A stretch of 64,000 nt of DNA from Notospermus geniculatus (Eukaryota; Nemertea; Pilidiophora; Heteronemertea; Lineidae): NCBI GenBank assembly GCA_002633025.1, contig NMRB01000076.1:327086-391085 (forward strand), in the 5' to 3' direction. Positions 47,101 through 56,480 of this stretch are shown in pieces. The notes beneath the pieces are model-generated. The model was not told the origin of the DNA. It saw only the letters and a list, made by a program, of their open reading frames with translations, and did no database searches. The stretch's first letter is position 1, and every line of letters begins with the position of its first letter. Position numbers and translations under genes: made by a program.

Positions 47101-50100
47101 TTGCCAAGGTTCATCAGAGTGAATGGATGTACCACAGATTTGCTTGTCCTATTGAGTAAGCAATGGGTGCTATTATATTGAACCTGGGGAGAGCCGAGTC
47201 CCAAATACAGCGATAGACAACACTGGGCAAAGTGATGTTTTCGAGGAGAGGAGTACCCGCCGAAAACCTGTGCTTTCAAAAAGATTCGCCCTCTTTATCA
47301 CATGAAGAATGGGCCCAACTGGGGATCGAACCCAGGACCTCAGAGGTGACAGGTGCTGATGTTTGCACTGCACCACTCTGACAGCCCAAGGGTTGTTCGT
47401 GGCTCCATGTTCGTTGACAGACAGCGAGGAGCTGAATGTTTGAGTAAAGGCCCATTTCCACTATAGCGGATTCCGCCGCGTCTTGCGGCGAGCGGAGCGG
47501 TTTTCACAGGCATTGGGATAATCAATAGGCCATTGTATTGTTAAACCATCGAAGGATCCAAAGCCCTGTGAAAACCGCACCACTCGCCGGAAACCGCCGC
47601 GGAATCCGCTCTTGTGGAAACGGGCAGGCCCTTTAGGGTGGAATTCAGACCGACGTTCAGCCGAAGAAGACAAGACACCCACTAAACTCGCGATCAATGA
47701 GTTAGGATCATGAATATTTCAACCCCTCATCCTGTGTTACCACCTGCAGTAATCCAATTTCACCTCGTCTAATCATCTTCTGCTTGATGAGATCTCATTG
47801 TCGCTTAACTAGAGAAGATAAATCACAAGGCGGACGAGATGAGATTTTGAAACCGGGGGCACGGCTTATAAACTTCGGAGGATGAAAAGGCCTCCGTAAT
47901 TGGATATACCCTAACACTCGTTTTCTCTATCCAAAGAAAAATATATGATTCAAATGAAGATGATTCAAAGTTTCTAGAGACGGGATACCTCAAAGCGATA
48001 GTCTTGTTCTTTGATTAGTCACGTAAAGTTTTTAAACATTCCTCACTGATAAAATATCTCGTCTTCAGATCTGTTTTGATAGATTTTTAACTAGTTACAT
48101 GAATGATTATGTCTCTCTTTGAAGATTGGATTCACCATCTCCCTCGATGATGTATCTTATACATCAAAGAGTACGCTCTGTTGCATTTCCTTCGATATTC
48201 ACCTGCTAAGTATGGCAAACTGTACACGAAAAACTTCAAACATATATATCGTCAGGTTTCAGTGTAAGACTTATCCTCTCACTGCATCAGATGTAAACAT
48301 ACGTACATGGCATGAAAGCAGGGGAGGCGTGCTTCAAAGAAGACTGCATTCAGACATGTCAGAGTCTAGTGCATGAGGATAACCTCAAGGACAAACACAG
48401 TCACAATCACATCCTCATAACAATACCATCGCTATCATGTCAGACTATACCAGTCTCATACTTCAGCTACTGTTAGGCTTCCCTTACATGGAAGTATATG
48501 GTATACGAAAACACCACGGTTAACAAAGGCTTCCTGAGGATTCAAGACCGTGAAGCCATTGTTAACCGGCGTTTTCGTATACCGTATACTTCTATGTAAG
48601 GGAAGCCTTAGACACTTTCAGGACTATTCAATGATGGTACACCTTTCAGAGAAACTTTGCCAGGCCAAATGTTGTCTTTGCTATTCATATAAATGTCTCC
48701 AGGGTCTAAATACCAAATGTACCCATATATTGATTACCCGGTAGTTTGTTGCATACAGAAGAAACACTTTTAAATTGCCAAAGGAAATGTCAACTTCAGC
48801 AAACAAGAATTAGTGCAATATCTGACATGTCTGACATTTTGTCAGCAATAAGAGATTTGTTCTCATATCTGTAGTCAATAAATGTGACATGTAAAATCTT
48901 TACTATTGAGCCAACATCCATGAGCTGCCTGAAATACAGTCAACTTTTTAAAGCGAGGGCCAGGGGCAAAATCAATCATACCTCAACCCCCACACATTGA
49001 GGGAAATAAAAGGTGAACTTTAATCTGAGGGTGGGAATATCCTCTTTTAAACAGAATTGATACATAGTCAATAGATACATGTAAATCAATAAATTTCTCA
49101 ATATAGCCCACAAGATCCCATGAATATTGAAAGAAATGAGAGTAAATTGATTTTTTTGTGAAAAATTGATGGAAGACCTATTTGGAGCAACAGGTTTGTA
49201 GGAGATAAAGTGTCATAAAAACATGAGGGGCAATGTTATTCTCACACTGTCAATGTCCGAAACAACAAAAATTCAAAAGCAAGCTCTCAGATGAATGTTT
49301 GGTGTACATGTAGGAAGAAACGCCAAGTAGCTCAGTGGCCAGGGGCCTATTTCATAAAGTGACTTTAAGCTAATAGTACCATTAACTCAATGCATTTTCC
49401 ATTTGGTTAAAGGTACCATTAGCTTAAAGTTACTTTATGAAACAGGCCCCAGGTTACCAGGACATGTCGTTTTAATGTTGAAACCAAGTGGAAACAGCAC
49501 TTGCATTTTAAGGATCCATGATGATCCACAGGTCCCGGCCACACCCACCATTCAAGCGTTAATTCTACATCATCATGTACATGTACATGTTGCAAAAGAC
49601 TGATGCCCTTTTCTCCGCCAAACCCTGTGTTAATGATGAAGCAGCAGTTACCATATCACGACTATGCTCATGAACAATCAGGGATAATCTTGTCATAATG
49701 CCCCGGGCGTGTCAATCTATGATGGCTGATTGTCTCATCAGGTTTACAACATTGTGTTAGCAATGAAATAAAGAGATGGAGAGTCAGTACACCAACGATC
49801 TCAGAAATGTGACTGAACTAGATTGTCCACTGACTCACTGTGGTGAAATCTGTATAGATCCCACATGTCAATTCCATATTCTGGAAAAGTCTGATTTTAT
49901 GTTACTTCATGCAATGATTCAAAGACTGCCTCATAATCTTCAGGTACATGTAGGAGGAAACTGGAGTCTCCATGGATACTACCATACCAGTGTATCACAC
50001 AACACTGAGAGTGAGAGATTTGCCCAATGAGTGAAGAAAGGGTATGACCAGAATTTGAAACCACAGCTTCAGAGAAGCTCAACTTATACAGTGGAACCTC

Positions 50101-51359
50101 TCTATTAAGGACACCTTTGGGCCTGAAAAATGTTGTCCTTAATTGAGAGGTGTCCTCAAAATGAATAGAAATGATCAATTTGGGACTGAACTTTAGTGTC
50201 CTCAATAGAGAGGTGTCCTGGCAGAGCTGTCCACTAAGAGAGGTCCGAATGTACATCTTTGGTAACAGATGACAATGTTTCCAGAGCCTAACTCCAGTTT
50301 CCCATATAAGTGGAATCCTACTAAATACCAGATAAGCACCAGTCCATAATCAGTCTCTAGTAGTCAATAAAAGCAAGAGTATTCAGGTTTGCCAGGGTCC
50401 TGGCCCGAAGACATACATTTTTCATCATCAGATTCAGACGTGTCTAGACAGGACGAGGAAAGAGAACATAGTGATCAATATCCACAAGGAAGAGTAACAT
50501 CATCCTGTCTGAGGCCGGGTGGATGACATGACGTCATCTAATTGCTAGCTGTCCGCAATCTGGGACAGAAAAGGCAGTAAGGGATGTTTGGTATTGGGAT
50601 CATTTTCTATTACTCATCATAGCCTACATCAAATCGACAACATGCAAATGACTCCCCAATTAGCGAAGAGAGTGTCATTCAATCAAAACATACCTTCTGC
50701 TGTGATCATCTCAGTGATGTCATCGATACATTTTTCAGTCACAGCAGGCGACTCATGCAGTTTCATTTTCTTCAGCTCAGCTAACAAATTATCTGAAAAT
50801 ACATAACAACACAGAAACATATATAGAGGATTGAAAGAAGACTTAGGTCTCAGTTGAGTGAGTGGGAGCATCTCTCAATTTTGATTCTTCATTATTCTCA
50901 AAGAGAAGGCGAGCACAAAATCGACACACAATATGATAATGTATATAAAGTCCATTTCCAGAATATTTGGGGTCGAAAATTTGCAAATATTCTGGAAATG
51001 GACTTTTTATATAGGGGCCTACATTTTCATTATTCTCAATTCACTTTGATCCAACAGGCAGCAGCAATATTATAATTCAATATGAAATCTACGCATTTCT
51101 GACAGACATTGGAACCGAGCAAGTAGGCAGCATCAACGATTAAATCGTATCACACATTACAGTATGATGATGGGCACAAATCCATACGTTGTCGTACACT
51201 ACTGTATACACAGTGAGTAGGCCTACACTTTCATGATTTGTCACAGGGAGAAGCCATCAATAAAACACTGCACACGGAAAATTTACAACGGTCATCGACA
51301 CAAATTGATGATATTCCGGAAGATGATACATAAAGACAACTTTCTGATAACTTACCCAT
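32193..51359 (-). CDS. RAP1GDS1: Rap1 GTPase-GDP dissociation stimulator 1 (smgGDS), complete
   Basis: An all-armadillo cytosolic protein that binds small GTPases with a polybasic tail (Rho, Rac, Rap, K-Ras), promotes nucleotide exchange on RhoA and escorts them through prenylation. Fourteen exons on the - strand: 51359-51356, 50792-50694, 42156-42025, 38957-38832, 36535-36386, 35717-35589, 35460-35335, 35009-34866, 34630-34499, 34272-34129, 33874-33659, 33233-33057, 32584-32456 and 32317-32193 (TGA). The joined protein has 610 residues (human 607). It begins MDNLLAELKKMKLHESP. Hallmarks: CRALGNICYDN, CGALAIGNFARG, LSALRNIAIP, PVQFKLLGLLRMAVDGQ, EANRLMASLVKNSKSSEV, GGLKHLVAMATSEHTVMQNE and ALVALNLM, all with close human counterparts. 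All 13 introns are in phase 1 and every internal exon is a multiple of three. Exon 5 (150 bp) corresponds to the exon skipped in the human 558-residue isoform. The first exon carries only ATGG. Confidence 0.97.
33368..33575 (-). repeat. tRNA-derived SINE, family A, in a RAP1GDS1 intron
   Basis: Read on the - strand, the head has an A-box-like TAGCCTAGTAGTTATCACG and a B box GGTTCGAATCCTGGG, like tRNA-Val. It is followed by a body shared with 42608-42813 (GGCCATCTCAAGCTACT, CTACTTGCCCTTGC). Confidence 0.8.
35085..35234 (-). repeat. tRNA-derived SINE, family B, in a RAP1GDS1 intron
   Basis: On the - strand GGAACACAGTGGTGTAATGG and GGTTTGATACCCAG are A- and B-box regions. The body CTGAAAGGATCA and GAGCTGCTCCTTG recurs at 43430-43588. 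Confidence 0.75.
36536..38831. other. RAP1GDS1 intron 4
   Basis: No coding exon seen. Near 38050-38125 there is a fragment of the palindromic family known from 25221-25347 (ACGTGAGTTTTCTTGAAGTT, TTTGGGCAGCCG). Confidence 0.6.
38958..42024. other. RAP1GDS1 intron 3
   Basis: No coding exon seen. It contains an inverted pair GTCTGCTT-TGAG-AAGCAGAC near 39569-39588, two copies of a short segment (AATCAGGGATGTACTTTATA near 39112 and 39252) and scattered short frames without domains. Confidence 0.6.
42608..42813 (-). repeat. tRNA-derived SINE, family A, copy 2
   Basis: Matches 33368-33575 throughout (GGCCATCTCAAGCTACTAAT, CTACTTGCCCTTGC, then the inverted tRNA-like head ending AGGCTATCGGGCTCC). 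The B box is decayed (AGATTCTAACC on the + strand). Confidence 0.8.
43430..43588 (-). repeat. tRNA-derived SINE, family B, copy 2
   Basis: On the - strand GGAACGCAGTGGTTGGATG and AAGTTCAATTCCCGGCCGAG form the tRNA-like head; the CTGAAAGGATCAAGGGATAC body follows, as at 35085-35234. Confidence 0.75.
43629..43682. repeat. 20-bp tandem repeat, about 2.6 copies
   Basis: The unit CATGCCCAGTAGATCTTGCG repeats exactly, with a third partial unit CATGCCCATTAG. Each unit holds a GCGCATGC word similar to half an NRF1 site. Confidence 0.85.
44796..44868. repeat. Hairpin in RAP1GDS1 intron 2
   Basis: GGGCTTTGGTCTCGTTCCTC is mirrored by GAGGAATGAGACCAAAGTCC across a loop of about 28 bases. About 40 bp to the right begins a piece of the 25221-type MITE (CCTCCTGTGAGTTGACTTTC). 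Confidence 0.65.
46245..46605. repeat. 35-bp minisatellite, about nine to ten units
   Basis: The unit reads TTGAGTAGATGGAGGGCTGC then TCCAGTGTCTGCTGC. The first units start 35 bp apart (46248, 46283 and 46318); later units vary in length and decay toward 46605. Confidence 0.9.
47190..47388 (-). repeat. tRNA-derived SINE, family C
   Basis: On the - strand GGGCTGTCAGAGTGGTGCAG and GGTTCGATCCCCAGTTGGGC form A- and B-box regions. The same head, in the opposite orientation, is at 55829-55925. Confidence 0.75.
47447..47634. repeat. MITE (GGCCCGTTTCCAC ends), copy 2
   Basis: AAAGGCCCATTTCCAC is mirrored by GTGGAAACGGGCAGGCC. The interior TTTTCACAGGCATTGGGATA is identical to copy 1 at 20159-20335. 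Confidence 0.85.
48474..48611. repeat. Long palindromic element
   Basis: TAGGCTTCCCTTACATGGAA is mirrored by TTCTATGTAAGGGAAGCCTTA. The pairing continues inward through GTATACGAAAAC and GTTTTCGTATAC to ACCACGGTTAAC and GTTAACCGGCG. Confidence 0.88.
49342..49450. repeat. 109-bp palindromic MITE, copy 1
   Basis: GGGGCCTATTTCATAAAGTG, then ACTTTAAGCTAAT, is mirrored by ATTAGCTTAAAGTTAC, then TTTATGAAACAGGCCCC. Nearly identical to 55953-56061 in sequence and length. Confidence 0.92.
50091..50245. repeat. Dispersed repeat (GTGGAACCTCTCTATTAAGG)
   Basis: Within the piece, GAGAGGTGTCCT occurs twice, beside ACCTCTCTATTAAGGACAC in the opposite sense. A related stretch is at 54191-54275, and a looser one near 45480-45560 (GGTGGACACCCCTGC). 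Type unknown. Confidence 0.6.
50942..51013. repeat. 72-nt hairpin with 27-bp arms in RAP1GDS1 intron 1
   Basis: TATATAAAGTCCATTTCCAG then AATATTT pairs with AAATATTCTGGAAATGG then ACTTTTTATATA. The loop is about 16 bases (GGGGTCGAAAATTTGC). The size is that of a miRNA precursor, but near-perfect pairing is more usual for a small MITE. Confidence 0.8.
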
Positions 51360-51941
51360 GATTTTACTGAACGGCGATCGCTACAAACATAGGATATCCC
51401 ACAGATTTTACGAATACTGAGCCAACAGCTAAAGCCATGCTCCGGGAAGTAACGATGCCGGGTGAACTCTGACCTCCGACCTTTGGCACAGTATTTATCC
51501 GCCATGAGAAAACGAGGTCGAATGATTCTGCAATGTTTTCGCAGGTGGCAGCTACTGTCAGACTCCAAGGAAGTGGCGGGGGAATATGTTACGAAGCGAA
51601 ATATTCAAAAAGTTTTCTGGACTTTATGTGAAGTACCTTGAAAGTGTTTGTTGACAATATTTTCACGGGCACTTGCCAAAATATCCTTGCCCCGTGAGAA
51701 CCGACAGCTAGTGGGGAGTTGAGAATATAAACAAACCACATGTGATGGGGTGCGATTAAAACCACATGTAAAACATATTCAGCAGCGGTATTTCCAGCGA
51801 ATAGCAGTGGGTCATCTACAGGTATCTTCTGACATAGTCAGTCTGACTACAGAGCGCTGCTTTTGAGTAGTTTCGGTCTTTAGCATACACAGCTCGATTT
51901 CGACCCTCCGCGGGATTAGTTCCCAAAACCCCTGAATACCC
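51360..51941. promoter_or_regulatory. Divergent promoter region of RAP1GDS1 and the PDZ-protein gene
   Basis: Start codons on opposite strands are about 580 bp apart. Visible words include two E-box-like sites, CACATGTG (51737-51744) and ACCACATGTA (about 51771). The RAP1GDS1 leader contains an upstream ORF (51438-51364). No TATA box was fixed. Confidence 0.5.
51364..51438 (-). other. Possible upstream ORF in the RAP1GDS1 leader
   Basis: ATG at 51438-51436 opens a 24-codon frame ending TAA at 51366-51364, four bases before the RAP1GDS1 ATG. The peptide would begin MALAVGSVFVKSVG and is strongly hydrophobic. It counts only if transcription starts upstream of 51438, which the sequence cannot show. 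Confidence 0.35.
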
Positions 51942-52058
51942 ATGGCAGTCTCACCGAAGATCAATATGGCTTACATCGTCACCCTCTACGGTGGAACCCC
52001 ATGGGGTTTTAGGATTAAAGGAGGGATAGATACCAGTGAACCTATTCAAATTTCTACG
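51942..52058 (+). CDS. First coding exon of a PDZ-domain protein, PDLIM/LDB3 or synaptopodin-2 type (partial)
   Basis: Two in-frame ATGs (51942 and 51966) precede a PDZ start. From the second, the protein reads MAYIVTLYGGTPWGFRIKGG and then IDTSEPIQIST, ending in phase 0 at a GTAAGT donor (52059). The G-x-PWGFR-x-x-GG loop is the carboxylate-binding signature of ALP/Enigma (PDLIM, LDB3) and synaptopodin-2 PDZ domains, which scaffold alpha-actinin and actin at Z-discs and stress fibres. Starting a few residues before the first beta strand fits LDB3; the GG before the third residue fits synaptopodin-2. One exon cannot decide. The rest of the PDZ domain was not found to the end of the window (12 kb), so the first intron is long or the next exon falls in the N gap. 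Confidence 0.8.
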
Positions 52059-52424
52059 GTAAGTTCTCAAAGTAATACTCTTTATTTTGACATGCTTTCT
52101 ATCCCCGTCTGTGCTGTAGTTGTCTACTTTCAGGTTGTGATAAGTTGCCCCGTCGTCCCTGTGTGATGTACTACATCTGACATATCCATGCACTACTTAT
52201 TGGTATACATTGTATTTCAATCCCACCAGCGTCTCAAATTCTGACTTGTCTATCCCATCCCTGTCATGTTTGTTTAATCTGGTGTACAGTTATTAATAAA
52301 TACAGACATACTGCTAATTTTTGACATGCAAACTGCATGCTACCTGCATACCCAGCTAGCTCTGAGCTAGCTGAAGTCATAAACTGATAAAACAAAGCTT
52401 GGAGACTGGGCGACCACAAGAAGA

Positions 52425-52599
52425 GTGACAGCACAGGCGGCCCGAGCTTTGTCACAAAATAGGGTGAAATGTATGTTGGGGGTAGTAGTCCTACTATAAT
52501 ATATAAAAAACTTTTTTATATATTATAGTAGGACTACTACCCCCAACATAAATTTCACCCTATTTTGTGACAAAGCTCGGGCCGCCTGTGGTGACAGCA
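52425..52599. repeat. Near-perfect palindromic transposon with flanking direct repeats
   Basis: Arms of about 79 bp, beginning CACAGGCGGCCCGAGC and meeting at a single central C (about 52511), differ at only about one base. GTGACAG (extendable to GTGACAGCA) flanks both sides at 52425 and 52591. A 7- to 9-bp duplication with CAGG-type ends suggests a hAT-like nonautonomous element. Confidence 0.85.
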
Positions 52600-54190
52600 T
52601 CAGCTTGGCTTCACTGTAATCAGCTGATTAGTACTTAAAGGGACTATAGACATTGCTTTGGACTACATACATGGTTTGTGCGAGGCCTACACTGACGTTC
52701 AGAGTAAAGCAACAGCACTGAGGTGATGGATGGGATTTGGCTTTGTAATTGAGGGAGATGGCTTAGGCCTATTATAGGTCTTCCGTTTGCCTCAGGCCTA
52801 GCCTATTCGATACCACCTGTGGGCTCCCTGTTGGGTAAAGTTGTCAATTTTTTTAGGTATGCTGAGAGCGTACCTACCTTTAAATAATTTTATCACAGAT
52901 AGTCTTGTGCTGTACAATACTACCGTAGGTCTACTCTGTATAGCCGAGACTAATGATGACTTATGGAAGTATCATAATACTTCCATGGTCTGGGTGGCTT
53001 AACAAAATGTTAAAATAAATTATTATTCGGTCTCTTTATCATTTTGAATCTAAACCAACTTAATGAACCAATTTCAATGATAACTGATGCTTTTCTTTCA
53101 AAGTAGTTGTATCACTAACTACTTCATTATAGGCCTACCATTGTCGATGGTATGTCATGCTATTTCACACCATTTCTCATTGCTTGTAATTGTCAATGAC
53201 TACTTCATTGAAAGGGGTTTACTTCTGAAGTCATGCCTGAGTACCAAAAGAAAGTGCATAGTATTCTGTAAAAACCTATACATACAAGGTAGGCCTAGAT
53301 TATTCTATGGTGAATGAATTTGTCATTCTGACAACAATCCCTTTCTTCAATATTGTCAAATGGGTCAAATAAATATTTCTGTCTGCAATCAGTGTTCCAG
53401 GATTTTGAAGATAGGTCAGCCAATTAGGGACGTCTTTCTGATCTTGCATGTCAATTATGAACGGATGGGCCCTATTCTAAGTAAAAATGTACATGTTTCT
53501 GTCCATATGTTTTCAATCCTGGCAGATAAGAGGCGATAATTTGCATTGCGATGACTTTTTTCTTGATAGACTATTCAGTTGATTGCATGGGAATCATACA
53601 AGTAAAGTTATGGCTATTCTTTATGGTGTGCAGTCCGTATTGAGTCAGTAGGCCTCTTCACAATGATCATGAACTATTCAGAATGGAATGTTGATCAATT
53701 GATTTGAAATATACCACTTGAGATTCTGAATCACATCGTTGTTGTCACTTGAAACTTCAGTGCAATGCAATGAATGATTACCTACCAAAAGCCTTAAAAT
53801 TGGCCTTAAAACTTGACCATGCACACTGATCTCACCTCTGACTATCAGACCCCGACCCATCATCAATAATTTTGACAATGTCACGTGCTCATTAACTCAT
53901 TGGTATACATGTTGTGAGTCATCATTTACTCTCTGACATGTCTGATGATGACAAAACGCCCTGTTAGATGTGAAATATTGTTTTTTGTATCAAAATGTAG
54001 GTTAAATATAGATGTTTATCGGTTAATTAGTGTTATTTATCTTGTCCATTCTATGTTGTTGGGGTAATTAGTTTCATTACTTTCAATTGATGGTTCATGT
54101 ATGATGAGCAAATTGCCACATCCCAACTCAAACTACCGGTATATAATTTGAGTGTACCTGAATGTACTCAACCACCATTGGAGAAGTGGA

Positions 54191-54275
54191 ATGGAACCTC
54201 TCTATGAAGGATACTGCTGGGACAGACTGGGTTGTCATTAATTGACAGCTAGGTGTCCTCCTGGCAGAGGTGGTC
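54191..54275. repeat. Dispersed repeat, related to 50091-50245
   Basis: TGGAACCTCTCTATGAAGGA and AGGTGTCCTCCTGGCAGAGG match the first repeat in order. Confidence 0.55.
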
Positions 54276-54764
54276 ACAAAGGTTTTTTTCTACAAGTTAG
54301 TTCAGCCAGTTATCCAAAGTTGGTCCGATGATCACTCAACTTTTTTTCAGGCTTCTTAGTTCTCATTCTTGAAAGTCAAAGATTGTCGACACCTCAGATC
54401 TTATGTGAATTAAAGGGTGATCCTTTGTAACTATCAGTATACCTGCATGTACAACTAATGCTCTGGCCAAAGCTGCATATGGGTGGAAACTGAGCAACAA
54501 TTAATCAGGTTAATTGCCGAATGCGGTTATTACCATTGGGTTAATCGTGGGTTTCGGGTTAATCACAAACCTGCAACTGGGGTGAATGGCCAGAATGATG
54601 ATCGAGGTTTTTGCAGCTGGACCATTCAATCATGTGTAGGCCTATATTGTTTGAGACTTAATGGGGATCCTAACTACATTAAAGGGCAGCACACCGAAAC
54701 CAGGTCCTACAATCGACGCCTTTTGTGTGGGAAATTGATCAGGACCAGGATGTCAGTTCATTTC

Positions 54765-54937
54765 NNNNNNNNNNNNNNNNNNNNNNNNNNNNNNNNNNNN
54801 NNNNNNNNNNNNNNNNNNNNNNNNNNNNNNNNNNNNNNNNNNNNNNNNNNNNNNNNNNNNNNNNNNNNNNNNNNNNNNNNNNNNNNNNNNNNNNNNNNNN
54901 NNNNNNNNNNNNNNNNNNNNNNNNNNNNNNNNNNNNN
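54765..54937. other. Assembly gap (173 Ns)
   Basis: A run of N. Any reading frame drawn across it is meaningless. A short missing exon cannot be excluded. Confidence 0.99.
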
Positions 54938-55154
54938 GGAATTTTATAAGTTACTTTATACTATCTTTACTACAGTTGCAGAAGATCACCATGAATTCCG
55001 AATCTGCTTTCATTATCTTTTGCTGAGGGGATGTTTTTATACTGAAGTGCTCTCTGAGAGTTCTGAAAGATGATCTCAATTTGTCATAGGTGTGTTAGAA
55101 TATCCAATGTGGAAATATGGGGATCATCCAGGGTATGCAATACCGTAGTAGAGA

Positions 55155-55273
55155 GTTTTCACAAAGCCCCCGAAATGCCGACGCGAACGTCTATCCTATT
55201 GTTCGCTGCTCTCTTCGCGGCACCGAACAATGGGATTGGCGTTCACGTTGGCGTTTCGGGGGCTTTGCGAAAA
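55155..55273. repeat. Palindromic MITE
   Basis: GTTTTCACAAAGCCCCCGAA is mirrored by TTTCGGGGGCTTTGCGAAAA. The pairing continues through CGACGCGAACGT and ACGTTGGCG-type arms to CCTATTGTTCG and CGAACAATGGG. Confidence 0.85.
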
Positions 55274-55828
55274 ATCGCTATTGATGATCCTTCCCCCAGT
55301 ATAAGTACATGTACGTGTAATCTGGTTTTGTGAAGATTTATTTGAGAGATGGCCCCTTACCTTCTTCAAATGTTGTTAGATGCTGGCATCAAATCTCTAT
55401 GACAAGCTTACAGAAGGTAACCAGAGATTCTCATATCTATGCACTGAACTTGTGAAAAGTTCAATATGTCTGGCTTAGTCACTTATTGCCATGATATCTA
55501 TCAATCCATCTGTCAGTTTGCAGACTGATCAAATCGGTGACTGGTGGTATTGGTGTGCAGAATAGTGCACAAATCTTGTACATTTCAATGCTGAGCAACC
55601 TTTCCATTTGTGGATTCCTAAACAAAAATTATCAAAAATGAAGGATTTGATGTGTTTTCCATGTTTCCGACCAAGGATTTTCAGGAATTACAGAAGTGAG
55701 GTTGTATTCTTCATCAAAATTCAGAAAAGCAAGGAATTAGAAACATTTGAGCCGATTATCATTGGTATTGAGTTCACTGTCAGTCCACACATGGTAAGTA
55801 TCCGATACTAGTTGCACTTGTAGTGCAG

Positions 55829-55925
55829 TGGACTGTCAGAGTGGGGCAGACTGGGAGCATCAGTGTCTTTCACCACTGAAGTTAGAGTTCGATCCCCAGT
55901 TGCCCTTATTCTTCATTCTTCTTTG
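55829..55925 (+). repeat. tRNA-derived SINE, family C, copy 2
   Basis: GACTGTCAGAGTGGGGCAG and GAGTTCGATCCCCAGTTGCC match the A- and B-box parts of 47190-47388 in the opposite orientation. Confidence 0.7.
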
Positions 55926-55952
55926 GTGATGCACATGTTTTCTTCTTTGTCT

Positions 55953-56061
55953 GGGGCCTGTTTCATAAAGTGACTTTAAGCTAATGGTACCATTAAATCA
56001 ATGCATTTTCCATTTGGTTAAAGGTACCATTAGCTTAAAGTCACTTTATGAAACAGGCCCC
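55953..56061. repeat. 109-bp palindromic MITE, copy 2
   Basis: GGGGCCTGTTTCATAAAGTG and its mirror TTTATGAAACAGGCCCC bound a piece that differs from 49342-49450 at only a few bases. Confidence 0.93.
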
Positions 56062-56480
56062 TGGCCCCTGATTTCCTCATACTGTGCCTAGTTATTCTCC
56101 CAGACAGTGCCGTATATTGGCGCTAAAGATTGCAGTTGGAATCTTCTCCAGTGAATTGGTTCATAAACTCAGGGTTTTCTTTTTCGCTAACTTCCTGAAG
56201 AAAAAATTGCCCGAACCAAAATACCATACAAATCGTGTGAGAGAGAGCAAAGTGGCATCGCCAATTGGTGAGTGGGTACTCATCTTGTTTTGAACAGCTG
56301 CCGAGTTGTTCAAGTAATATATCTGACGATGTCTGAGAGAATTGTGCCTCAGGAGGAAGATCACGTACATGTACATACATGACGTACATATATGCTGTAA
56401 ACCATTGGTAATTTCTCAAGAATTTATCAACTTCACCCATCGCTGTTGACTGCATCAACACTATTGCCCTTTAAAACCTA

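Larger units (their letters stand above)
42157..50693. other. RAP1GDS1 intron 2 (8.5 kb)
   Basis: The largest intron of the gene. No coding exon seen. It is a repeat store: three SINEs, a 35-bp minisatellite, several palindromic elements and a CRE-like ATGACGTCAT near 50529. Short frames (for example 44736-45095 and 46059-46490) overlap repeats. Confidence 0.6.

Noticed and set aside
54483-55073. 196-codon frame
   Set aside because: It runs across the N gap and the flanks show no domain.
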